Below, piece after piece: positions 36,023 through 43,854 of a stretch of DNA of 45,798 nt. The translations under genes and the position numbers were made by a program. How positions within the stretch are numbered: the stretch's first letter is position 1; each line of letters starts with the position of its first letter. The notes beneath the pieces were generated by a model. It saw nothing but the letters and a program-made list of their open reading frames with translations. It made no database searches and was not told where the DNA came from. Origin of the DNA: Bacteroidia bacterium (lineage in GTDB: Bacteria > Bacteroidota > Bacteroidia > Chitinophagales > Chitinophagaceae); contig JAUIBA010000031.1 in the NCBI GenBank assembly GCA_030427635.1, forward strand, positions 1 to 45,798, in the 5' to 3' direction.

Positions 36023-36946
36023 TTACATCTGCACCTTATCTATTACCAGTGCCAGTAGTGTTACCGGCAGGTATATAAAAGAAGCAAACATTACCCTGCG
36101 GGCCGATTTGTGGTCATTTTTCATATAAAAGGCTATCGATGCGCCAAAGTACAGCAGGCCACATGCTACTGCCAGTGCAGTGCCTATTGTGCCCGTCATG
36201 CCAAACTGGAGCGGCAGCATAGCCATCGGTATCAGTACCATGCTGTACATGATGCACTGTATAGCCGTAAATTTCGATTCTTTTTCCCGGGTAGGGAGCA
36301 TCTTTATACCGGCATTGGCATAGTCGTCAAATGCTACCCACGCTATAGCCCAGAAGTGCGGAAACTGCCAGAAAAACTGTAAGGCAAACAGCACCAGGCC
36401 ACCCGCATCTATGCTGCCGGTAGCTGCCGTCCAGCCTATAAGTGGGGGCAGTGCGCCCGGTATAGCGCCTATAAATACCGCCACCGGATGAATCTTCTTC
36501 ATCGGTGTATAGGCAAATGCATAAAGTAAAAGTGAAAAGAAGCTCAGCAGTCCTGCAAGGGGGGTAAAGAACATGGCCAGCAGTATAGCACCTACTACAC
36601 CCATCACCGTGGCAAATATCCATGCCTCCGTATCGCTCATGCGGCCATCAGGCAGCGGGCGGGTGCGGGTGCGCTTCATCAGGCGGTCGCTTTCCCGTTC
36701 CAGTATCTGGTTTATGGTATTGGCACCACCGGTCACCATCATACCTCCGGCAAACAGCAGCACTACACGCTGCCACATACCCATATCTGTCCATGAAAAT
36801 GAGATGTTGGGCGCCATCAGATACCCGATGACACTGCTGAATACCACCATCCCACTCAGGTTGGGTTTCAGCAGCTGATTGTAATCACGCAGGCGCGTTA
36901 CCAGACTACTATTCTCTCTTGCCCCTATTGTCTCTTGTTGCAACAT
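36023..36946 (-). CDS. cyoE: Heme O synthase (protoheme IX farnesyltransferase)
   Basis: 307 residues from the ATG at 36946 (the frame reaches 37027, but those residues are not conserved). Seven to nine membrane helices. The prenyl-binding motif reads N-x-ILERESDRLMKRTRTRPLP, with E instead of the usual D in its first acidic position, and the second acidic loop is AWVAFDDYANAGIKMLP. The enzyme adds a farnesyl group to heme B to make heme O for the oxidase encoded next to it. TACTTTCG, a near-consensus -7 element, lies on the minus strand between 36947 and 37027. Confidence 0.92.
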   Translation of the reverse strand: MLQQETIGARENSSLVTRLRDYNQLLKPNLSGMVVFSSVIGYLMAPNISFSWTDMGMWQRVVLLFAGGMMVTGGANTINQILERESDRLMKRTRTRPLPDGRMSDTEAWIFATVMGVVGAILLAMFFTPLAGLLSFFSLLLYAFAYTPMKKIHPVAVFIGAIPGALPPLIGWTAATGSIDAGGLVLFALQFFWQFPHFWAIAWVAFDDYANAGIKMLPTREKESKFTAIQCIMYSMVLIPMAMLPLQFGMTGTIGTALAVACGLLYFGASIAFYMKNDHKSARRVMFASFIYLPVTLLALVIDKVQM

Positions 36947-37144
36947 GATAAGCTCGTCAGTGACTGACGCAGATTGCCTGCGAAAGTACAACAAAACATG
37001 CATAAAATCTGTACCCTCCTGTTTCATCAGGGACTATAACTCATATTGTTAGTAAGTTGTGATTTCCTGTTCAGGACAATGCCGTCATCTGAGAACATCC
37101 TGATTGGTATGATTTTTGATTCCAGTCTGTCTATACCTGATATT

Positions 37145-37777
37145 ATGAAGAATATAATCATCATTCTGGCCGCAACATTATTACTGCTGGCATGCCGTAA
37201 AGAGCAGATTATTTATACCTATACCATTAGCCATACCAGTGATGGCTACGCAGGCGATGTAGTTCACTTCTCATGTAGTGCCCCGGCCTATGCCAGGCAG
37301 CATTGGGATTTTGGCGATAATACGGCTATCACAGGTCCTCAGCCACAGCATGTGTACACTAAGCCTGGTATTTATCCCGTGCAGGTTACTCTGGAAGGTA
37401 TGGATACTGTATGCCGCGATACCGTATATGTGGGCCATCCCGCTGCAAAAAATATGCCCGGCACCTATGTGTGGCACTATATCTATACTAATGCTCAGCC
37501 GTGGCCTCCTTATCATACCAGCACCATAAAGCCAGATGTCTCATTGACCGTATTACAGCTCGACAGTTATCATATAAGCATCGGCGATGACGTTATGGAG
37601 CTTAACGCTTCCGCCTCTTCCGATACAATGCTGGTATATACAGGCTTTTACCTGCCCACACCTATGCGGAGTCTTACCCTCACATGGCATACCGTGTCTC
37701 ACGCATTTACCTATACCCGGGATGTGCATGTGAGCGCAGCCGCTGGCAATGAAACACATTATTACTACACACCATAG
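37145..37777 (+). CDS. PKD-domain lipoprotein
   Basis: 210 residues from the ATG at 37145, chosen because MKNIIIILAATLLLLACRK is a good lipoprotein signal with its Cys at residue 18; the frame runs open to 37046 without a better start. A PKD-like beta domain (residues ~30-105, with HWDFGDNTAITGPQPQHVYTKPGIYPVQVTL) is followed by a second beta-rich domain. PKD domains occur in extracellular enzymes and adhesins of this phylum. Function unknown. Confidence 0.8.
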   Translation: MKNIIIILAATLLLLACRKEQIIYTYTISHTSDGYAGDVVHFSCSAPAYARQHWDFGDNTAITGPQPQHVYTKPGIYPVQVTLEGMDTVCRDTVYVGHPAAKNMPGTYVWHYIYTNAQPWPPYHTSTIKPDVSLTVLQLDSYHISIGDDVMELNASASSDTMLVYTGFYLPTPMRSLTLTWHTVSHAFTYTRDVHVSAAAGNETHYYYTP

Positions 37778-37810
37778 TGCAGTCCGTTTTATGCCGGGAT
37801 TACTTTAATA

Positions 37811-38263
37811 TTGTATACATCATCACAGCTCTTGTCCTCGCCCGAAGACATAAAAAAACATCTGGCCCTCCGCCGGTTACAGTTGCCTATATCGGCAGCC
37901 CGCACAGCCATTGGCATATGGGCTGCCCTGTATACTTATAATTTCGTGCGTATCAATTGGTTTGCACCCATCATGGAGTGGGAGCGCAGGCAGTATATAT
38001 ACTTTCAGGCAGCAGGTGCCATAGTATTCTGGGCGCTCTACCTGCTCAGCCGTCCGTATCCATATGTAATATTCCTTATTGCCGCTATTATTACAGCAGT
38101 AGATTCGGCATGGGCCATTATAGCCATGTTTCCGCTTGCGGGTCTCAGTGAACTTTTGGTGATGCTTGTCAATCTCATATTGGTACTGGCCATAGTGTAC
38201 GGCCTCTTATATGCCCGTGCTTATCAGGCCCTCAGGAGAGATATTGCCGGGCCGCCGCTTTAG
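37811..38263 (+). CDS. Four-helix membrane protein of unknown function
   Basis: 150 residues starting with TTG; no ATG precedes it in frame. About four membrane helices (residues ~32-50, 65-82, 88-107, 113-137) after a charged N-terminus. No family recognised. It converges with the DUF4296 gene, 17 bp away. Confidence 0.65.
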   Translation: MYTSSQLLSSPEDIKKHLALRRLQLPISAARTAIGIWAALYTYNFVRINWFAPIMEWERRQYIYFQAAGAIVFWALYLLSRPYPYVIFLIAAIITAVDSAWAIIAMFPLAGLSELLVMLVNLILVLAIVYGLLYARAYQALRRDIAGPPL

Positions 38264-38280
38264 TAGTCTGCTATAAAAGG

Positions 38281-38712
38281 TTATTGCCTTGCCGTGTCTT
38301 TCAGCTGCTCTGCTCTGGCGGCAGAATCTTTACTCTTTGCGGCGTCTTCCAGCTCTTTCTGCCACTCGGTAGCCCTCTTACCCATCGCGGCAAAAAGGGA
38401 ATCCATCTCTGCCGGGTGCTGCTTATACCACGCCATACTCTGGTCAAATGCCTCCCGTGTTATTTTATGAGTTGCCAGTATCTCACCGTAAAACTTTCCC
38501 AGCGAATCCCCGTTTTTTGCTCCGGGATTGTTTATGCTACTGTCATTGAGCATCGTGCTGTACGTCTCTGCCAGTGTCATATCTGTAAGTACAGCCCGCA
38601 TTTTTTCAGCAGGCAGGTGCGCCTCTTTCTGCTCATTCCCGCAGGCATACAGCATTCCTGTTATTACCAGCATGGCCGTTACCGCCACACGGTATTGGTG
38701 CCACTTCCTCAT
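38281..38712 (-). CDS. DUF4296 family lipoprotein
   Basis: 143 residues. Signal with a lipobox ending in YAC (Cys at residue 24), then the family pattern: LPAEKMRAVLTDMTLAET, YGEILATHKITREAFDQSMAWYKQHP. A helical periplasmic lipoprotein restricted to Bacteroidota; function unknown. It overlaps the DUF4835 gene by 4 bp (ATGA). Confidence 0.9.
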   Translation of the reverse strand: MRKWHQYRVAVTAMLVITGMLYACGNEQKEAHLPAEKMRAVLTDMTLAETYSTMLNDSSINNPGAKNGDSLGKFYGEILATHKITREAFDQSMAWYKQHPAEMDSLFAAMGKRATEWQKELEDAAKSKDSAARAEQLKDTARQ

Positions 38713-39641
38713 TTCAGTTGATTGTATTTATTGGCGTTGGGTACATCTATAATGGATAGCATAGATATATACTGTCCCCGCTCGTTTTTGGGTGCAGACT
38801 CCAGCAGATTCAGAAATTCATTACTCTTTGTATTCGTAATAAACTGTAGCAGCACACTGCTCGGGTTTTCCCTGTTCACCTGATACAGCTTGCGCACATT
38901 GGTCAGTATACGGGTACGGGCTTCCACCGGCTTTTGCGACATACTGTCCAGCCCCTCCCGGTGCATCGTGTACCAGAATTTCCGCACCTCTTCAAATCGC
39001 TTGTTCAGCAGCTGATCCACCAGCCAGTAGCGGTTTTTATTGTTCTCCACACTCTTCCAGCCACCTATGCCCTTGCCATCCGGGGCATTATTCACTATGT
39101 TCTGTGCCCGCTTCAGGTAGTTGGTGCCACCCAGTGGCGAGTAGCTGTCATAGTCCATAGCCAGTACCAGATACATATAGTAGGCCACTACGGCAGTAAT
39201 GTTAGAGCTTAGCGCATCCACACCCTGCACCCGGTTGTCGTCAAAGTTCAGCGGGTTAAACTGGGAATACTTAAAAGCAAAATCCCTGTCCACATAGTTC
39301 ATGATAGGGGTGGTGTAAGACGTATTATATACCGGCCGCGATGCCTGTATGCTAAAGGTGCCGGAAAATGCATTTGCATCCCCGCCCACATTATTGGCGG
39401 TAAGATTTATAAATATATTGCACTCTATCCTTTCCGATGATGCATACTCATCAGTCGTCCACCGCCGCGTATTCACAAAGTCCTGCACTGCCTTTTCCAG
39501 ACTCGTAAATACCTCCGGGTCCACACCCGCACTGCGTATTTTATCCTTCATCACCGTCACCTTGCAGTTAAATTCCTGCGCACGCAGCCCGGCCACGCTG
39601 CACAGGATAGCTACCAGTACACTAATTATCCGCCTGCTCAT
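38709..39641 (-). CDS. DUF4835 family protein
   Basis: 310 residues with a signal peptide (to RAQ). The family motifs are EFNCKVTV, DFVNTRRWTTDEYASSERIECNIFINL, and the C-terminal helical part with FEEVRKFWYTMHREGLD. A periplasmic protein of unknown function, restricted to Bacteroidota, and normally next to coaBC. It overlaps coaBC by 20 bp and DUF4296 by 4 bp, so the three form one operon. Confidence 0.92.
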   Translation of the reverse strand: MSRRIISVLVAILCSVAGLRAQEFNCKVTVMKDKIRSAGVDPEVFTSLEKAVQDFVNTRRWTTDEYASSERIECNIFINLTANNVGGDANAFSGTFSIQASRPVYNTSYTTPIMNYVDRDFAFKYSQFNPLNFDDNRVQGVDALSSNITAVVAYYMYLVLAMDYDSYSPLGGTNYLKRAQNIVNNAPDGKGIGGWKSVENNKNRYWLVDQLLNKRFEEVRKFWYTMHREGLDSMSQKPVEARTRILTNVRKLYQVNRENPSSVLLQFITNTKSNEFLNLLESAPKNERGQYISMLSIIDVPNANKYNQLK

Positions 39642-40833
39642 TCCTCATCATTATTATATGGTTCACAATAGCCGTAGCTACTTCTTTTTTGCTTTGCAGC
39701 GGCAGTGCCACTGGTGCCGCATTATGCCGCAGCAGCGTCACCTTGTTCGTGTCATGCCCAAAACCCGCCCCCGCATCCTGCAGCGAGTTCAGCACTATCA
39801 TATCGGCATGCTTACCCGTCAGCTTTTTCCCGGCGTTTTCCAGCTCGTTATTTGTTTCCAGTGCAAACCCTACTAACGTTTGCCCCGGCCTTTTTATTTT
39901 TCCCAGGCTACCCAGTATATCCGTTGTGCGTGTCAGCGTTAGGGACATTTCGCCCTCATGCTTCTTTATTTTGTGCATTGCCACCTCATCTGGCCGGTAG
40001 TCGGCCACCGCCGCCGCCAGTATCAGTACCGATGCGTCTTTTTCCACCGCCATAACCGCATGATACATGTCTTGCGCGCTCTCCGTGCGCACCGTGGCTA
40101 TGCCCGCAGCAGTCGTAGCCTGCACACCCGGGCCAGCCACCAGCGTTACCGCTGCGCCCCGCGCCGCCAGTGCCTCAGCCAGTGCCACACCCATCTTGCC
40201 GGTAGAGAAGTTGCCTATAAACCGCACCGGGTCTATCCGCTCATAGGTAGGCCCTGCGGTTACCACCGCATTTATGCCCCGCAGCTCACCCGCCTGTGCA
40301 AAGTGTGCCTCCAGCAGTGCCGCCATCGTTTCTGGTTCCGCCATCCGGCCCTCACCCACCAGACCACTGGCCAGCTCGCCATGTTCAGTAGGTATCAGCC
40401 GGTTGCCATACTCCTGTATGCGTGCCACATTGGCCCTTGTCGATGCATGTTTCCACATATCTTCATCCATAGCCGGGGCCACCCATACCGGGCACCGGGC
40501 CGATAAGTACACCGCACACACTATATTGTCGCACAGCCCATGCGCCAGCTTCCCCAGAGTATTGGCGCTGCACGGCGCTATCACCATCGCATCGGCCCAC
40601 AGGCCCAGCGCCACATGATTATTCCATGTGCTGCCATCAGCCACATCGGCCAGTACAGCCCGTCCCGATACCGTAGCCAGCGATAGGCCGCTTACAAACT
40701 GTGTAGCCGCCGCCGTTACCAGCACCTGCACCTCTGCGCCCGCCTTTACCAGCAGCCGCACAAAGTGTGGCGTCTTGTAGGCAGCAATACTGCCTGTCAC
40801 CGCCACTATTATTTTTTTGCCTTTTAACGACAT
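39622..40833 (-). CDS. coaBC: Phosphopantothenoylcysteine decarboxylase/phosphopantothenate-cysteine ligase
   Basis: 403 residues from the ATG at 40833 (an ATG eight codons upstream is less likely). N-terminal flavoprotein decarboxylase domain (residues 1-~185) with GSIAAYK, the NNHVALGLWAD active-site His at 73, and PAMDEDMW. C-terminal ligase domain with VTAGPTYERIDPVRFIGNFSTGKMG. The bifunctional enzyme makes 4'-phosphopantetheine for coenzyme A. In the decarboxylase flap, where the E. coli enzyme has Cys158, the sequence reads ASGLVGEGRM: a serine replaces the cysteine and a valine follows. Bacteroidota enzymes often differ at this site. Confidence 0.93.
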   Translation of the reverse strand: MSLKGKKIIVAVTGSIAAYKTPHFVRLLVKAGAEVQVLVTAAATQFVSGLSLATVSGRAVLADVADGSTWNNHVALGLWADAMVIAPCSANTLGKLAHGLCDNIVCAVYLSARCPVWVAPAMDEDMWKHASTRANVARIQEYGNRLIPTEHGELASGLVGEGRMAEPETMAALLEAHFAQAGELRGINAVVTAGPTYERIDPVRFIGNFSTGKMGVALAEALAARGAAVTLVAGPGVQATTAAGIATVRTESAQDMYHAVMAVEKDASVLILAAAVADYRPDEVAMHKIKKHEGEMSLTLTRTTDILGSLGKIKRPGQTLVGFALETNNELENAGKKLTGKHADMIVLNSLQDAGAGFGHDTNKVTLLRHNAAPVALPLQSKKEVATAIVNHIIMMRNEQADN

Positions 40834-40917
40834 GATATATCCATAAAAGGGAGCCATTCACCCCTAACCCTGCAAGTTACGCACAATTGCCGGAAGAGTA
40901 GGGTAGGGCTAAATCTT

Positions 40918-40940
40918 CACACTCACACTCACACTCACAC
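40918..40940. repeat. CACACT microsatellite
   Basis: A 23-bp run of CACACT hexanucleotides (CACACTCACACTCACACT...) followed by a pyrimidine-rich strand. Simple repeats of this kind are slippage-prone. It lies 85 bp upstream of coaBC, just past the start of the gene-free stretch. Confidence 0.9.
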
Positions 40941-41250
40941 CCACTCTGTCCCGCTCCCGCTCTCTTTCTCTGCTCTCTTGTCAGCCGTCTTCCTCCCCGC
41001 CATCATCGTCCGTTGCGTCGCACACTTCAGCGTTCGGGGTGGGGTAGGGGATTAATATTGAGTGCTTTTCTCAATTTCTTTTTGTTACGTTTCGTCTTTC
41101 ATATGTAACAATACCGAAGTTATATAGCCTCTCTAACTTAAAAAAAACGCAATTGTTTGTGATTATACCGTTGCAAAAGATCAAAAACGGAAACAAGGCT
41201 CGATTTTACAATATGCATAAAAAAAAACGGCTGAGCTAGGATTTTATGAA

Positions 41251-41275
41251 GAAGTAGTGGGACCTGGGATCGAAC
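41251..41275 (-). other. tRNA T-arm/acceptor 3'-end-like fragment (possible attachment-site scar)
   Basis: On the minus strand the sequence reads GTTCGATCCCAGGTCCCACTAC, the typical T-loop, T-stem 3' strand and acceptor 3' strand of a tRNA. The expected T-stem 5' strand is absent, and the rest of a tRNA is not found in the flanking bases, so it is not a functional tRNA gene. The broken gene at 41276 ends directly against it. tRNA 3' ends are common integration sites, so this could be an attachment-site remnant; the match is short and may be chance. Confidence 0.4.
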
Positions 41276-41713
41276 TTATTTAACACGATTACCATTTTCC
41301 GCTCTCAGCCATGACAAACAAAGCCGTAATTCTTTAGCTGCCTTAAGCAGCATTTTTTCAATATCACCTTCCGGCCTTATTTCTTCAAACCGTGCATTGT
41401 TCGCACTTATGTCCTCTTTGCTTAACTGCGGAAATACTATTTTATTCAGGCTGTTTAGTCGTAGTCTGCGGGATGTATCATCGTAGTTGGGGAGCTTCCC
41501 CTCTTTCAGAAAGTTGATACTAATCTAAAAGTAGCGCTCTATGTTTTCGTAATATATGAATATCACTTTCTGATTATCCTTGTAGTGAACAATGTAATAG
41601 TAACTCCCATTGATTGTTGATTCAGCCTGTGTCATGTTGAATTCATTTTCCAAATATGCATAATAAGATCTTACCAGCTTTACATATTGGTCGCCATCTA
41701 TCAGTTTGCTCAT
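41276..41713 (-). pseudogene. Hypothetical protein gene broken by an in-frame TAG
   Basis: A 62-residue frame starts at the ATG 41713 and ends at TAG (41525-41527). The same frame then continues for 82 codons to TAA at 41276-41278, with coding-like content (NFLKEGKLPNYDD; LNKIVFPQLSKEDI; EKMLLKAAKELRLCLSWL). The two parts together make one ~145-residue protein in which only the TAG is out of place, so a single nonsense substitution is the simplest reading. I recognise no family. It sits directly beside the tRNA-like fragment. TAACTTCG at 41730-41737 (minus) could be its -7 element. Confidence 0.55.
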
Positions 41714-41979
41714 ACAGGCCTTTGTAATTCGAAGTTAGAATAGTATTGCTTGCAGCCCACTTTGTCTTCACAAATTCTACTCATCACTCATGGCGTTGCA
41801 AAAAATAATTCCCTCTCGCACTCGACATCAGACCCGTTCAGCCTCAGTTATTACCGTTCCGGTATAAAAGGGTTAAATGACCCCCTGTTTCTGAAAGCCT
41901 GCTCAGTACCTTGCTTCTGCTATACCACTTGAAAGACTATTTTTTTAACCAAATCTCTAGCATTATAAAAAACTAAATT

Positions 41980-42360
41980 ATGGCAGCAAGAAGCACAAAC
42001 GTCACGTTGCAAAACAACACTACATTGACACTGACACGTACCAACGCCAACTTATCACACGGCATATGGTCTCAGAATTTGTATCCTCCGCAAACAATTG
42101 ATAGTAACTCAAAAGGTAACTGGCAGTCAGAAAGTGATGGCTTCATGACCGGTACCGAAGGAACAGTTACCTATCAGTTTCTCAATGCAGCAGGGTCTGT
42201 TACCATTAACTGGGACAACCCTTATGCCGGTAGTAACAGTTACAGCCACTCTGTACCTAAAGGTTATATACTTGAGCAGACCGGTGGTAGCGGCAATAAT
42301 GCGGTAGTGACATTTACACTATCAGTTGATCAGTCCTACGTCTCTGACCTGAAGTTCTGA
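41980..42360 (+). CDS. Aegerolysin-like / crystal-protein ET79-type protein
   Basis: 126 residues, no signal peptide. The whole sequence fits the small beta-sandwich family of aegerolysins and the Bacillus ET79-type crystal protein: ARSTNVTLQNNTT, L-x-HGIWSQNLYPPQTID, GNWQSESDGFMTGTEGTVTY, and NWDNPYAGSNSY. These proteins bind membrane lipids and some form pores with a MACPF partner; others are toxic to insects or have unknown roles. No MACPF-type partner gene is visible here. The gene stands alone between the pseudogene and the restriction system. Confidence 0.8.
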   Translation: MAARSTNVTLQNNTTLTLTRTNANLSHGIWSQNLYPPQTIDSNSKGNWQSESDGFMTGTEGTVTYQFLNAAGSVTINWDNPYAGSNSYSHSVPKGYILEQTGGSGNNAVVTFTLSVDQSYVSDLKF

Positions 42361-42406
42361 TATAAGTAAACAACTCAAATTCAAATTTTCAGGTGGTATA
42401 GCATTG

Positions 42407-42438
42407 CGCATTGGGAAACACTTCCCAATGCGTTTTTT
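42407..42438 (+). terminator. Rho-independent terminator after the aegerolysin-like gene
   Basis: Eleven-bp perfect stem CGCATTGGGAA/TTCCCAATGCG (42407-42417 with 42422-42432), loop ACAC, and six T residues. It is 46 bp past the stop and isolates the aegerolysin-like gene from the restriction gene. The stem length and the ACAC loop are the same as in the hairpins of the repeat array at the left edge, though the stem sequence differs. Confidence 0.9.
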
Positions 42439-42607
42439 ATACATCATATGCCAGGGTTCAGCCTCTGTTACTCATACAGTCCTTGTTTATCGCTTTTATC
42501 TCCTTGTTTATTTAGGGTGTTATAGCAGTAATACTATAGTTAACTGCGTCTTATTTAGTAATTATGTATGTTATTATCGATGCCTGCAGAAATGTCAGCC
42601 TTGCATA

Positions 42608-42637
42608 TTGGCGGGCGTATAATTGAATCTATATTTG
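42608..42637 (+). promoter_or_regulatory. Promoter of the PLD-type restriction endonuclease gene
   Basis: TTG at 42608-42610 and TATATTTG at 42630-42637 with 19 bp between, a full match to the Bacteroidota promoter consensus. It places transcription start ~14 bp before the ATG at 42659 and argues against the upstream TTG codon at 42623 as start. The rest of 42439-42607 shows no gene. Confidence 0.75.
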
Positions 42638-42658
42638 TATAATGAAAGAGTTATTCTG

Positions 42659-43453
42659 ATGCAATTGATAAAAAGTCCCTGGAGCAATTTGTTTTTTGAA
42701 ATGGTTCGCTCCTCGTCAAAATCAATAAAGATTACTTCTCCATTTGTAAAAGAAAATGTTGCCAGTAAGATAATAGCAACGAAGCAATCAAAAGTTTCTG
42801 TTGAACTTATTACTTCGTTTAAGCTAATGAATTACTACACAGGTGCATCTGATTTAGCTGCGTTGGAACATATTCTTGAAGGAAATGGGCACATTTCTAA
42901 TCTGCAGAAATTACATTCCAAAATTTACATTTTTGATGATGTTCGTGCTGTTATTACATCAGGAAATCTTACTAACGGTGGGTTGGTAAATAATTATGAA
43001 TATGGTGTATTGGTTGACGATGTGAATTTAATGAAACAAATTTCATCTGACTTTAGATTATTACAGTCTAATGAGATGGCAGGTGTTATCTCACTACAGC
43101 ACATTGCCGATGCTAAAGCAATTCTGGCTAAAGTGCCAAAACGTGTAAGTGTTGATTTGCCTGAATTTGATAATGTTACATCAGTAGAGGTGTCGGATGC
43201 GTATGGCGGCGGTGTAGATAGTATTGTTAGTACGCTTAAAGGGTGGAAGCGAGAAGTATTTAGCTGTATTCAAAGTTTATCTATGCCAGTATTTTCACTC
43301 GATGATATAAATCTTTTTGTCCCTCATTTAAGGGCGAAATATCCTAAGAATAATAACATCGAGGCCAAAATAAGGCAGCAGTTGCAATATCTGCGGGATA
43401 TTGGGTTGGTAGAGTTTGTAGGTAAGGGTAAATATCGAAAATTATGGGTGTAG
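42659..43453 (+). CDS. Probable type II restriction endonuclease, PLD fold with C-terminal winged helix
   Basis: 264 residues from ATG 42659. The N-terminal ~160 residues are a phospholipase D-type nuclease with one HKD motif, H86-x-K88-x4-D93, followed by SGNLTNGG (residues 101-108). Only one HKD is present, so the enzyme should act as a dimer, as known for PLD-type restriction enzymes such as BfiI; the NgoFVII family has a similar catalytic core. The C-terminus (~215-264; FSLDDI..., then YPKNNNIEAKIRQQLQYLRDIGLVEF) resembles the winged-helix DNA-binding domain of Dam-replacing/DpnI-type enzymes. It lies beside an XRE regulator and a DNA methyltransferase, so it is probably the cutting subunit of that system. 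Recognition site unknown. Confidence 0.8.
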   Translation: MQLIKSPWSNLFFEMVRSSSKSIKITSPFVKENVASKIIATKQSKVSVELITSFKLMNYYTGASDLAALEHILEGNGHISNLQKLHSKIYIFDDVRAVITSGNLTNGGLVNNYEYGVLVDDVNLMKQISSDFRLLQSNEMAGVISLQHIADAKAILAKVPKRVSVDLPEFDNVTSVEVSDAYGGGVDSIVSTLKGWKREVFSCIQSLSMPVFSLDDINLFVPHLRAKYPKNNNIEAKIRQQLQYLRDIGLVEFVGKGKYRKLWV

Positions 43454-43470
43454 ACTGCCAGCTTTGCTCC

Positions 43471-43701
43471 TCATTCAAATCCTTCGCTAAAAAATTCTGA
43501 GTAAGTCATTTCAAAAGCTGAAATGATTTTTGCGAGCGTAGAAAAGCGTAAGTCTTCGCCATGCTCGTATCTGAAATATTGTGTCCTGTTAAAGTTGTTC
43601 TTAATTGCAAAGGTCTCATGGCTAGTATACCCTTTACTCAATCGTATTGCTTTTATCCTTGCTCCTAATTTCTGGAGTTCAGGTAGACTTTCTTTTTTCA
43701 T
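43471..43701 (-). CDS. XRE family HTH regulator (controller-like protein)
   Basis: 76 residues, almost all of it a helix-turn-helix domain: LGARIKAIRLSKGYTSHETFAIKNNFNRTQYFRYEHGED, then LAKIISAFEMTYSEFF. Size and position fit the C (controller) proteins of type II restriction systems. It is in the opposite orientation to both the nuclease and the methyltransferase, an uncommon gene order. The divergent region upstream (43702-43854) contains repeated GCTAATA-type sequences that could be its operators. Confidence 0.82.
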   Translation of the reverse strand: MKKESLPELQKLGARIKAIRLSKGYTSHETFAIKNNFNRTQYFRYEHGEDLRFSTLAKIISAFEMTYSEFFSEGFE

Positions 43702-43716
43702 AATGCTTAAATGTCA

Positions 43717-43796
43717 TGCTAATATAAATAATTGTTTCTGATTAGCAGTTTTGTTATTTGCATACAGCTAATAAAGATCATGCTAATAAGGATCAT
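43717..43796. promoter_or_regulatory. Repeated GCTAATA motifs in the controller/methyltransferase divergent region
   Basis: A 15-bp direct repeat occurs twice in tandem, GCTAATAAAGATCAT (43767-43781) and GCTAATAAGGATCAT (43782-43796). A third CATGCTAATA copy lies at 43715-43724, close to the start of the controller-like gene, and an inverted TTAGC occurs at 43741-43745. Spaced sites of this kind are typical operators (C-boxes) for controller proteins. The function is inferred from position. Confidence 0.55.
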
Positions 43797-43854
43797 TTTG
43801 TAAATGATCAACTACATTAGATCTGTGTAATGATAATATGTCATTTAGGTCTGG

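Larger units (their letters stand above)
40834..41275. other. Gene-free stretch at the island boundary
   Basis: About 440 bp with no convincing gene on either strand. It holds a TAACTTGC sequence upstream of coaBC (weak -7-like element), the CACACT microsatellite, a pyrimidine-rich strand at 40940-40980, a weak ATTGAG/CTCAAT hairpin at 41057-41075, AT-rich sequence, and the tRNA-like fragment at 41251-41275. It marks the change from a dense operon to the accessory region on the right. Confidence 0.8.

Noticed and set aside
41057..41075. Hairpin as a terminator
   Set aside because: Only a 6-bp AT-rich stem with no gene ending nearby; too weak to call.
41251..41320. Complete tRNA gene
   Set aside because: Only the T-loop and acceptor-side sequence matches; no T-stem partner, anticodon arm or D-arm can be folded.
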